64,000 nt of DNA from contig JAFMVE010000016.1 in NCBI GenBank assembly GCA_025499705.1, forward strand, positions 1-64,000, in the 5' to 3' direction. This DNA is from Carboxylicivirga caseinilyticus. Lineage in GTDB: Bacteria; Bacteroidota; Bacteroidia; Bacteroidales; Marinilabiliaceae. Below the pieces are notes generated by a model. That model had not been told where the DNA came from, searched no databases, and saw only the letters and a program-made list of their open reading frames with translations. Below, piece after piece: positions 45,840 through 53,558 of this stretch (position 1 is its first letter; the number at the start of each line of letters is the position of its first letter). The position numbers were made by a program, and so were the translations under genes.

Positions 45840-46612
45840 CCGTATTAACTGACAATTGTGCAGGAGCAAGTTTCCTTGCCGAGCATGGACTTTCTTATCT
45901 TATCGAAATAAAAGAGCATAAAATTCTTTTCGATACAGGGCACAGCGATGTATTTCTCAAAAATGCAACAAAGCTTGGTATTGATTTGTATAAAGAAGTA
46001 AGTACCATTATTCTAAGTCATGGACACTGGGATCACGGTAACGGATTAGCAAACCTTAAAGACAAAGCTCTAATCACCCACCCTTTATCTTTTATGGAAA
46101 GGTTTCGAGGAAATGATAACAGTTATATTGGTTTAGGCTTAACAGAGGGTGAAGTTAAGCACAAATATAACTTGATAACCACAGAGCAACCTTATATAGT
46201 TTTTAAAGATATTTATTTTCTTGGTGAAATTCCACGACTAACTGAATTTGAATCAAAAACTACTCCTTTTATTGATAAACAAAATCAACCTGATTATGTG
46301 CCAGATGATTCTGCCATAGTCGTAGTGCAAAATGATGAACTTATCATTATTAGCGGATGTGCACATTCAGGTATTTGTAATACTATCCTACATGCACAAA
46401 AAGTAACAGGTATAACAAAAGTAAAAGCAGTTATAGGCGGTTTCCACCTAAAAACAGACAATAAACAGACCAAAGAAACCATTCGCTTTTTAAAGAATCA
46501 GAATATTCAAAACATATATCCAGCGCATTGTACACAATTAGATGCACTAATTGCATTTCGCAAGGAATTTAGTTTTCCTCAAATTAAAACAGGGATGATT
46601 TTAAAATTTTAA
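45830..46612 (+). CDS. MBL-fold metallohydrolase
   Basis: This 260-residue metallo-beta-lactamase-fold protein has the metal motif ILSHGHWDHGNGL (HxHxDH), SGCAHSGICNT with another metal His, GGFHL and YPAHCTQLDA. This layout matches the group related to methanopterin-type (dihydropterin ribofuranosylaminobenzene phosphate) synthases and other oxygen-related MBL hydrolases. The substrate is unknown. It starts inside the preceding remnant. Confidence 0.85.
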   Translation: MQLTVLTDNCAGASFLAEHGLSYLIEIKEHKILFDTGHSDVFLKNATKLGIDLYKEVSTIILSHGHWDHGNGLANLKDKALITHPLSFMERFRGNDNSYIGLGLTEGEVKHKYNLITTEQPYIVFKDIYFLGEIPRLTEFESKTTPFIDKQNQPDYVPDDSAIVVVQNDELIIISGCAHSGICNTILHAQKVTGITKVKAVIGGFHLKTDNKQTKETIRFLKNQNIQNIYPAHCTQLDALIAFRKEFSFPQIKTGMILKF

Positions 46613-46619
46613 AACTAAT

Positions 46620-47375
46620 ATGATAAGATTAATTATAAGCATATCGTTAATAGTTGTACTTACAGGGTGTAAACAAACCCCATGCGAAAACCTTATACTT
46701 TTCGCCGGAGTTGGTATGACAGATGCCGTAAAGGAAATCGCTAAAAAATTTAGAGAAGAAACTAGCATTGAAGTTAAGTTAAGTCTGGCAAGTTCTGCAA
46801 TACTTGTTATGCAACTTGAATCGGGAGCACCTGCTGATATGATAATATTGGCCAGCAAACAATGGGCTGACTATGCAGAGGAAAAGCAATTAGTTATAGA
46901 TAGCACATCTTATACCGTAGCACAGAACGAACTTGTTTTAGTTGCTCCTAAAAACAGTAAGCTGCAATCCATAGAAATTAATCAACAAACAGATTTACCA
47001 AATATTATTCAGGGTAAAATTGGCATTGGTAATCCTGAAACAGTTCCGGCAGGCAGATACTTAATGCAAAGTTTGGAATACTTTGGTTGGGATTCTGCTT
47101 TTAGAGGTCGTTTTATAAATGCCAGAGATGTTAGGGCAGCTTTAAGCTATGCCGAGCTGGGTGAGGTAAGCGCAAGTGTTGTTTTTGCCTCTGATGCTAT
47201 TAAATCCACAAAAGTTAAGGTTATTGGTACATTCCCTCAAAACTCACATAAGCCTATTGAATTTATAAGTTATATGGTTGTCGATAACCCGAAAGTGAAT
47301 AAACTTTATGAATATATTACTTCTGAAAAAGGATTGAAAATTTGGGAGAAACATGGTTTTCTTACTGTAAAATAA
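46620..47375 (+). CDS. modA: Molybdate-binding lipoprotein ModA
   Basis: This 251-residue substrate-binding protein has a lipoprotein signal with LTGC (about residues 15-18). The mature part reads LILFAGVGMTDAVKEIAKKF, then SLASSAILVMQLESGAPADMIILAS, the ModA anion-binding pattern. The permease and ATPase (modB/C) are absent from the window, so it must work with chromosomal partners or scavenge. With ModD it marks molybdenum as part of the cargo theme. Confidence 0.9.
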   Translation: MIRLIISISLIVVLTGCKQTPCENLILFAGVGMTDAVKEIAKKFREETSIEVKLSLASSAILVMQLESGAPADMIILASKQWADYAEEKQLVIDSTSYTVAQNELVLVAPKNSKLQSIEINQQTDLPNIIQGKIGIGNPETVPAGRYLMQSLEYFGWDSAFRGRFINARDVRAALSYAELGEVSASVVFASDAIKSTKVKVIGTFPQNSHKPIEFISYMVVDNPKVNKLYEYITSEKGLKIWEKHGFLTVK

Positions 47376-47506
47376 TTAATTATAATCGGCTCAAACTAAA
47401 TCATAGAACCATTCATGACTTTGAGATAGATTTAATTAAACGATGTTGAAACTTGTGAATTCAAATTTTAAAATAAAAGGAACAGTAATTAATAAAAAAG
47501 GTTAAT

Positions 47507-49198
47507 ATGATGGCAAAAAAGATAATTGTAATTGGTGGGTCAGCTGCCGGCCCCAAAGCAGCTGCAAGGGCAAGAAGAATGGACGAAAATGCAGAAATAA
47601 CAATATTTCAGAAAAGTCCCGATTTATCAATGGCATCCTGTGGATACCCATATTTTGTTGGTGGTTTTTTCGATGACCGCAACAAATTACTTTGCACTCC
47701 CACAGGTGCGGTTCGCGACCCTAAGTTTTATTGGAACGCCAAAGGTATTTTAGCTAAAGTAAATACCGAGGTTACAAAAATAGATATCAAAAACAAGAAG
47801 ATTGAATTTAAGGATTTAACAAGTGGAGAACAAGGCTCTCAGGAATATGATAAGTTAATCATTACTACAGGAGCGACAGCAAATATGCCTCCAATACCCG
47901 GAACAAACCTTAATGGGATAACAACTTTACAGTCGATGCAAGATGCTGATTACTTGCGCAAAATCCGAGATGAAGGTAAGATTAAAAAAGCCGTTGTTAT
48001 TGGTGGAGGATTAATAGGTATTGAAACACTTGAAGCTTTACACTTAGCAGGCATCGAACTTACCATGATTGAATTGCTTCCTCAGCTTCTTACATTTCTC
48101 GATTGGAAGATGGCTAAGTTGGTTGAGAACTACCTCAAGACTAAGGCTAATGTTATTACCCAAAATGGGGTTGCTGAATTTCTTGGAGAAAACGGTAAAC
48201 TTACAGGTGTAAAACTTCAAAACGGAACTGAAATCCCGTGCGAATTAGCTGTGGTAGCCATAGGTGTAAAACCCAATGTTAAACTAGCAAAAGAGGCAGG
48301 GCTAAAAATTGGAGCATTAGGTGGTATTCTTGTCGATGAACACATGCAAACGTCTACCTCTGACGTTTATGCAGCAGGCGATTGTTGCGAAATTAAAAAT
48401 ATCATTACAAGAAATAGCGTACTTGCTCCCTATGGCGACCTTGCAAACCTTGAGGGACGTGTGGCTGGCGAAAATGTTATTAAAGGAAATGTTGCTACTT
48501 TTCCCGGAACACAACAAACAGGTATTTGTAAATTGTTTGATTATGGCATTGGGATAACCGGATTATCAGAATCCAAAGCAAAGGAAGCAGGAATGGATTT
48601 TGAGAAAGTTGTAAATGCTAGTCCTGATAAACCTGGCTTTATGGATGGTAAATTGCTAATAACTAAATTGCTTGCAGAAAAAACTACTGGCAAAATTCTG
48701 GGAGCGCAATGCCTTGGTCCAGGCGATGTAAGCAAACAACTGGCTATTTGGGCTACTGCCATAAAAGGTGGTTTAACGGTTGATGACATGGTAAATGCCG
48801 ACCTTCCCTATGCACCTCCGTTTTCTTTAGCTATTGACCATAGCATAGCATCAGCACATATATTACAAAATAAAATGCACGGTATTTTTAATGGAATATC
48901 TTCATTAGAATTAAAAGAAAAACTGGATAACAAAGAAGACCTGTTTATACTGGATGTCCGTGGAGCTGATGAGTACGAACAAACACGCTTAGGTATTGGA
49001 GAGACATTAATCCCGATAGGAATGCTCCGTATAAGGCTAAATGAACTACCGGAAGATAAAAACAAAGAGATTATCACTTATTGTAAAATTTCACTACGTG
49101 GTTATGAAGCAGCAGTTTTATTACAAGCACATGGATACACTAACGTAAAAGTGCTTGAAGGTGGAGTTGCTGCATGGCCATTTGAGAAAGAAAAATAA
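47507..49198 (+). CDS. CoA-disulfide reductase with C-terminal rhodanese domain
   Basis: This 563-residue flavoprotein has an FAD-binding GGSAAGPKAAARARR at the start, the active Cys45 in MASCGYPYFVGG, and an NAD(P)H site VIGGGLIGIE. DVYAAGDCCEI is the second FAD motif. Residues about 470-563 form a rhodanese domain with Cys526 in YCKISLRGYEAA. Such CoADR-Rhd proteins reduce CoA persulfide or polysulfide and link to anaerobic sulfur metabolism. A 131-base gap precedes it, so it probably has its own promoter. An AAAAGG sequence lies before the ATG. Confidence 0.92.
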   Translation: MMAKKIIVIGGSAAGPKAAARARRMDENAEITIFQKSPDLSMASCGYPYFVGGFFDDRNKLLCTPTGAVRDPKFYWNAKGILAKVNTEVTKIDIKNKKIEFKDLTSGEQGSQEYDKLIITTGATANMPPIPGTNLNGITTLQSMQDADYLRKIRDEGKIKKAVVIGGGLIGIETLEALHLAGIELTMIELLPQLLTFLDWKMAKLVENYLKTKANVITQNGVAEFLGENGKLTGVKLQNGTEIPCELAVVAIGVKPNVKLAKEAGLKIGALGGILVDEHMQTSTSDVYAAGDCCEIKNIITRNSVLAPYGDLANLEGRVAGENVIKGNVATFPGTQQTGICKLFDYGIGITGLSESKAKEAGMDFEKVVNASPDKPGFMDGKLLITKLLAEKTTGKILGAQCLGPGDVSKQLAIWATAIKGGLTVDDMVNADLPYAPPFSLAIDHSIASAHILQNKMHGIFNGISSLELKEKLDNKEDLFILDVRGADEYEQTRLGIGETLIPIGMLRIRLNELPEDKNKEIITYCKISLRGYEAAVLLQAHGYTNVKVLEGGVAAWPFEKEK

Positions 49199-49262
49199 CA
49201 CTGAAGGTATCTAAAAAATGTAATAAACATGCGTTTGTGATAAACTATAAAAATAGAGAGAT

Positions 49263-50606
49263 ATGAAAATATTACAATTTCTTCAAAAAAACTTGGTTTT
49301 TACGATTCCCGCTTTTATGGTGCTTGGTTTAATATATGGTGCAAACATAGATGCCGTAAGATTAAAAACAACAATACTACCGTTGACATTTCTCATGGTT
49401 TATCCGATGATGGTAAACTTGAATATTAAAAAAGTCTTTTCGAAAGGAGACAATAAAGTTCAGGTTACAACTCAACTTATTAATTTTATATTAATCCCTT
49501 TTATTGGGTATATACTTGGTCGTTTATTTTTTCCTGAAAATCCAATTTTAATGCTGGGTTTGTTGTTAACTTCTTTATTGCCTACTTCTGGAATGACTAT
49601 TTCTTGGACAGGATTTGCTAAAGGTAATATGGTAGAAGCTGTAAAAATGACAGTAATAGGTCTTATTTTAGGTTCTGCAATTACTCCATTGTATTTGCAA
49701 CTTTTATTAGGTGCAAAAATAGAAATTCCTTTGGCTAAAGTATTTCAACAAATTATAGTGGTCGTTTTTCTTCCGATGCTATTTGGTTACATAACTCAGC
49801 AATTCATCATAAAAAAGTATGGAATGGCTAAATACCAAAAAGATATAAAAAAGATATTTCCACCTATATCTACTCTTGGAGTGTTAAGTATAGTATTTGT
49901 AGCAATGGCATTAAAAGCAAAGTCAATAGTTGCCGACCCAACAGTCTTAATAAAGTATGCTATTCCATTAGCTATATTGTATATTGCAAACTTTGCTATA
50001 AGTACTCTAATTGGAAAGTATTTCTTTACACGTGCAAATGGAATTGCCTTGGTATATGGAAGTGTTTTGCGTAACCTTTCTATTGCCTTGGCAATTGCAA
50101 TGACTGTGTTTGGCTCTGAGGGTTCAGAAATTGCGCTAATAATTGCAGTAGCTTATATTATTCAAACGCAATCGGCTGCATGGTATGTTAAATTTACCAA
50201 TGTAATATTTGGACAAGCACCACCAGATGTAGCTGGCGATGTAATGAGTAAAGGAGTCTTTACTATAAATGATGATAAAAGTATTAAGGAAGCCATAGAA
50301 TTATTTGAAGAAGAACATATTCATTCTTTAGTAGTAATGGACTCAACTAATAAGCCAATAGGTATACTCAATACAAGAAACTTGTTTGACCATATAATAA
50401 ACAACAGCACAGATATTTCTCAGAAAATATCGAATATTGATCTTAAACCAATTCTCATTTTCAATGAAACTGACCCATTAATATTAATTGGAAAAGAAAT
50501 GAAAGATAATAATGTGTACAAGGTACTGGTCAAGGATGTCAAACAACAACTCTGTGGCGTAATTACCGAAACAACCTACTTTAAAAGAATTGTGAAAAGC
50601 AAATAA
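49263..50606 (+). CDS. ACR3/bile-acid-symporter-like transporter with CBS pair
   Basis: This 447-residue protein has about ten membrane helices in residues 1-320, with TTILPLTFLMVYPMMVNLNI and LLTSLLPTSGMTISWTGFAKGN. That is the layout of the arsenite efflux ACR3 and bile-acid symporter superfamily. A two-CBS-domain tail follows (about 325-440; AGDVMSKGVFTINDDKSIKEAIELFEEEHIHSLVVMD). ACR3's usual Cys at the fourth helix is not evident, so arsenite as substrate is not certain. The CBS pair could sense adenosine nucleotides. No arsR or arsC is nearby. Confidence 0.75.
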   Translation: MKILQFLQKNLVFTIPAFMVLGLIYGANIDAVRLKTTILPLTFLMVYPMMVNLNIKKVFSKGDNKVQVTTQLINFILIPFIGYILGRLFFPENPILMLGLLLTSLLPTSGMTISWTGFAKGNMVEAVKMTVIGLILGSAITPLYLQLLLGAKIEIPLAKVFQQIIVVVFLPMLFGYITQQFIIKKYGMAKYQKDIKKIFPPISTLGVLSIVFVAMALKAKSIVADPTVLIKYAIPLAILYIANFAISTLIGKYFFTRANGIALVYGSVLRNLSIALAIAMTVFGSEGSEIALIIAVAYIIQTQSAAWYVKFTNVIFGQAPPDVAGDVMSKGVFTINDDKSIKEAIELFEEEHIHSLVVMDSTNKPIGILNTRNLFDHIINNSTDISQKISNIDLKPILIFNETDPLILIGKEMKDNNVYKVLVKDVKQQLCGVITETTYFKRIVKSK

Positions 50607-50731
50607 ACTAAAATGCTTTCTAAAAAATGGATATTAAAAAAATATAAATCTGTTTTCTTATTAAAATCGTAAACATTTCGTAATTTTATTTGTTCTTTGA
50701 TAAGAATATTTCTCCGAAAAGAAATTATATA

Positions 50732-51157
50732 ATGAAGAAGTTGACAGAACAAATAAGCGAAAAGATTAAAAGCGAAGGATTAAAAGTAACCCCTCAGCGA
50801 ATGGCTGTGTTAAAAGCTGTTTATGAGCTTAATAATCATCCAACAGCGGATAACATACTCGCCTATGTGAGAAAGGAAAATCCCAATGTTGCGATGGGTA
50901 CAATTTACAAAGTGCTTGATACGCTAATCGAAAATAAACTTGTCAAGAAGGTTACAACAGATAATGGAGTTATGCGATACGATGGAATTATGGAAAATCA
51001 CCATCATTTGTATTGTGTGGAGTGTGATTTAATAGAGGATTACAACGATAAAGAACTTGACAAGCTGTTAACTGATTATTTCAAGAAAAAAAACATTAAA
51101 GGGTTTAAACTAAAAAATTTTGTATTGCAAATAAATGGAACTTTTAATAAATGTTGA
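50732..51157 (+). CDS. perR: Fur-family regulator, PerR-like
   Basis: This is a 141-residue repressor starting from the ATG at 50732; an earlier in-frame TTG is less likely. The winged-helix reads LKVTPQRMAVLKAVYELNNHPTADNI. The metal centre is HHHLYCVECDLIEDY with CxxC; an Asp in that loop and His in HPTAD fit PerR better than Fur. Only one Cys remains at the C-terminus (GTFNKC), so the structural zinc site may be incomplete. It is followed by a peroxiredoxin 16 bases away, the classic PerR target. Confidence 0.85.
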   Translation: MKKLTEQISEKIKSEGLKVTPQRMAVLKAVYELNNHPTADNILAYVRKENPNVAMGTIYKVLDTLIENKLVKKVTTDNGVMRYDGIMENHHHLYCVECDLIEDYNDKELDKLLTDYFKKKNIKGFKLKNFVLQINGTFNKC

Positions 51158-51173
51158 ATTTAAAAATTAAAAA

Positions 51174-51887
51174 ATGGAAGAAAATCAAGAATTACAAGCA
51201 GTGAGTATGCCACGTATTGGTGACCCTGCACCGGAATTTAAAGCAGTAACCACACAAGGTGAAATCAATTTTCCCTCTGATTATAAAGGCAAATGGTCAA
51301 TTTTATTCAGCCATCCTGCTGATTTTACACCTGTATGTACATCAGAATTTATGACTTTTGCTCATATGGAGAAGCAATTCAATGAAGCTAATTGTGAGCT
51401 TATCGGTCTTTCTATTGACGGCTTGTACAGTCATATTGCATGGCTACGCACCATTAAAGAAAAAATTGAATATAAAGGGATGAAAGACATAGAAGTTACT
51501 TTTCCTTTGATTGAAGATATTAAAATGGATGTTGCTAAGAAATATGGCATGATTCAACCCAATGAAGACTCAACTAAAGCTGTTCGCGCCGTTTTCTTTG
51601 TTGATCCAAAAGGAATTATTCGTGCTATCATTTATTATCCTTTAAGTTTAGGCAGAAACTTTGATGAGCTATACCGTGCATTAATTGCAATGCAAGCTGC
51701 TGATGAATTTGGAGTAGCAACTCCTGCTGATTGGAGACCAGGAGACGATGTGATTATTAGCCCAGCGGGTTCATGTGGTACAGCAAAAGATAGAATGGAA
51801 GATAGTGAAATAGATTGTAAGGATTGGTTCTTCTGTACCAAGAAGCTAGATAAAGACGAAGTTTTGAAGAAGGTGTTAAAAAAGTAA
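51174..51887 (+). CDS. Peroxiredoxin (Prx6-type)
   Basis: This 237-residue peroxidase has the active Cys55 in DFTPVCTSEF. The long C-terminal arm (WRPGDDVIISPAGSCGTAKDRMED...CKDWFFCTKK) is usual in Prx6-like enzymes of anaerobes and archaea. It reduces hydrogen peroxide and organic peroxides. It is translated right after the PerR-like repressor and closes the cargo, ahead of a terminator. Confidence 0.93.
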   Translation: MEENQELQAVSMPRIGDPAPEFKAVTTQGEINFPSDYKGKWSILFSHPADFTPVCTSEFMTFAHMEKQFNEANCELIGLSIDGLYSHIAWLRTIKEKIEYKGMKDIEVTFPLIEDIKMDVAKKYGMIQPNEDSTKAVRAVFFVDPKGIIRAIIYYPLSLGRNFDELYRALIAMQAADEFGVATPADWRPGDDVIISPAGSCGTAKDRMEDSEIDCKDWFFCTKKLDKDEVLKKVLKK

Positions 51888-51908
51888 GCTTTTATTCTCT
51901 AAAATAGG

Positions 51909-51933
51909 AAGTCGGTGAATAGCCGACTTTTTT
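51909..51933 (+). terminator. Terminator closing the cargo
   Basis: AAGTCGG pairs with CCGACTT and continues into T residues, 22 bases after the peroxiredoxin stop. Confidence 0.88.
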
Positions 51934-51964
51934 CGTTTATTACATTTTTTTCGCATAATTAATG

Positions 51965-52063
51965 GTTAACACAGGTTAACATAGAGACCAACAGCTTGTT
52001 AACCATTAAGTGACAGAATTTCTATTATTTACAAGCATAGTTAACAAAGTTAACAAGGTTAAC
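51965..52063. repeat. GTTAAC repeat cluster, right border of the cargo
   Basis: Perfect GTTAAC at 51965, 51975, 51998, 52040, 52049 and 52058. The last three are exactly 9 bases apart, as in the left cluster. The tight triplet is at the end of this cluster and at the beginning of the left one, so the pair mirrors across the cargo. Units are palindromic and can be bound from either strand. Confidence 0.75.
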
Positions 52064-52144
52064 GTGTTTTTTTGAGTATTTGGTTTTCAAAGTTTGTTTA
52101 GGCCTTCAATAATAAAAATATTTTCCAATTTAATTCCAAATTAA

Positions 52145-52242
52145 TATATTTACAGAACAATTTACCAAAGGGTGTAATACTATGAATTGTGCCTAAAGAA
52201 ATACATATAACACTTAAAATAAGCCTCTTACAGAGGCTTTTC
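52145..52242 (+). ncRNA. Conserved leader or small RNA upstream of DUF4248, copy 2
   Basis: A promoter-like TATATTTA (52145-52152) is followed by GGGTGTAAT, AATTGTGCC and AAATACAT in the same order as in copy 1. The stem AAGCCTC/GAGGCTT ends in T residues (52221-52242). Downstream TTTTCGTGTTTATAG.CCCT is also conserved. The hairpin stem differs in bases yet keeps pairing, which supports selection for structure. Confidence 0.45.
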
Positions 52243-52385
52243 GTGTTTATAGACCCTTTGTGTTTTTTGATTTATTACGATATACTTTGTTTTATTAGTA
52301 ATAGAATCCTGTTTAATTCCACGCATGCTTTTCAAAATGCTTTTTGTTTCAAAAAAGTATTCATTTCTCGCAAATTTTTTCAAAT

Positions 52386-52619
52386 ATGATAATACGAAGA
52401 ACAATATTAAAACAAGACATTGTAAAGAAGTTATATCCCAATAGTATTTCTATAAGGTCGGCAATGCAGCAACTCAGATGTGAAATTGAAATTTGCCCTC
52501 CATTAAAAGAACAAATTGCAAAAGCCGGAAATACCAGATGCCATTATTACAACAAACAGCAACTCCTTTTAATCCTGGAACACTTTAGTATATCACTTGA
52601 AGAATTTGAACAGCTATGA
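52386..52619 (+). CDS. DUF4248 protein, copy 2
   Basis: A 77-residue paralogue of the protein at 22768, starting at the ATG at 52386. Shared blocks include RRTILKQ, LYPNS.SI.SAMQ.LR.EI, IAKAG.T..HYYNKQQLLLIL. The stop overlaps the J-domain gene by the ATGA junction. Two copies with the same leader point to nested or duplicated element modules. Confidence 0.75.
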   Translation: MIIRRTILKQDIVKKLYPNSISIRSAMQQLRCEIEICPPLKEQIAKAGNTRCHYYNKQQLLLILEHFSISLEEFEQL

Positions 52620-52993
52620 AGTATTTTCAGGGTATTACTAATGTGGAGCAAGCCAAACTACGTTATCGTCATTTAGCAAAGCAACTCCATCCTGATGCCG
52701 GGGGAACTGTACTTGAGTTTCAAAAAATGCAGGATGAATATAGAATTACACTTTCAAGATTGCAAGAATGTCACAATCCCGTTAGTAGTCATTTTTCAAA
52801 GGCTACACCCAATGACTTTTTTCAAGGTGAATCACCTGAAAAAGAATTGTTGATTATTTTAGGGAAAATGGCAAAGGTGCTTATTAAAAAGCAAGTGCCA
52901 CAAAATTATCTACGTCGGAAGATTACAACGACAAATTCTTCGATAAAGAAAGATGTGCTAAATGAAATAGTGGACATCTTGAATGAGTTATAA
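52616..52993 (+). CDS. Short J-domain protein
   Basis: This 125-residue protein opens with a DnaJ-type unit: KYFQGITNVEQAKLRYRHLAKQLHPDAGG with the HPD tripeptide. The rest is a helical tail without zinc-finger Cys. Small J-domain proteins are often found on plasmids and phages of this phylum and may recruit DnaK for element replication or assembly. It is translationally coupled to DUF4248. Confidence 0.85.
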   Translation: MKYFQGITNVEQAKLRYRHLAKQLHPDAGGTVLEFQKMQDEYRITLSRLQECHNPVSSHFSKATPNDFFQGESPEKELLIILGKMAKVLIKKQVPQNYLRRKITTTNSSIKKDVLNEIVDILNEL

Positions 52994-53294
52994 GGGATTG
53001 AATAATGCTAAAAAATAGTTCTTTTTAGAACTCACACAGTTCTAATTCTAATATTCTTTATAGTCCTTAAGCTATAATTCTTGCTATATTACCAATGATT
53101 TATAAGATAAAATGACCAATTCTTTTAGCAAATTCGCTCATCAAGTTACCATTGGCAACCTTACAAATAGACAAATACAAACAAAAATAACCACATTTAG
53201 CATATTCAAGACAATTATAAAAAAATCTGAGCAAAACCAGCCAGAGCAGACTACGCAATAGGTATAGGTTTGTAGCATAATTTTTATAGCAATT
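52994..53294. other. Gene-free gap with a promoter for the 67-residue gene
   Basis: No gene is supported over about 300 bases. A TAGGTTTG box (53265-53272) matches TAnnTTTG and precedes the ATG at 53295 by about 22 bases. Near 53023-53044 the TTCTTTTTAGAACTCACACAGTTCTAA stretch has AGAAC/GTTCT arms. Confidence 0.4.
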
Positions 53295-53498
53295 ATGCAA
53301 AAGCCGGATTCACATACTATTCAGGAAGCTACTCAGAGGGCAAAACAACGCCTTCCCATAGGGGAACTGCAAAGAAGAAATAAATACAAGGATATTACAG
53401 AACAGGAATACAATGACCTTTTTGATTGCGCTGAAACCTTTTCTTTATTGATTCTTGAGTCCTTATCAAAGGAAAAAGTTGTGGAGCAAGAGATATAG
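53295..53498 (+). CDS. Small hypothetical protein before the recombinase
   Basis: This 67-residue hydrophilic, mostly helical protein (ATQRAKQRLPIGELQRRNKYKD...LLILESLSKEKVVEQ) has no family I recognise. It has its own promoter-like box, and its stop lies 60 bases before the recombinase start. A partner or regulator of the recombinase is conceivable. Confidence 0.55.
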   Translation: MQKPDSHTIQEATQRAKQRLPIGELQRRNKYKDITEQEYNDLFDCAETFSLLILESLSKEKVVEQEI

Positions 53499-53523
53499 TG
53501 TTATGTAAAATCCAGGGAATCAG

Positions 53524-53531
53524 TATATTTG
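53524..53531 (+). promoter_or_regulatory. -7 box of the serine recombinase gene
   Basis: TATATTTG, an exact TAnnTTTG match, lies 28 bases before the ATG. Its surroundings (TATATTTGTAG.GAG) resemble the DUF134 promoter at 27721. Confidence 0.55.
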
Positions 53532-53558
53532 TAGAGAGTAAGTCTAAAAATGTAGTTT

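Noticed and set aside
52166-52259. Long-range pairing of CAAAGGGT with ACCCTTTG in leader copy 2
   Set aside because: Perfect in copy 2, but copy 1 keeps only about four pairs without compensating changes, so the pairing is not supported as conserved.
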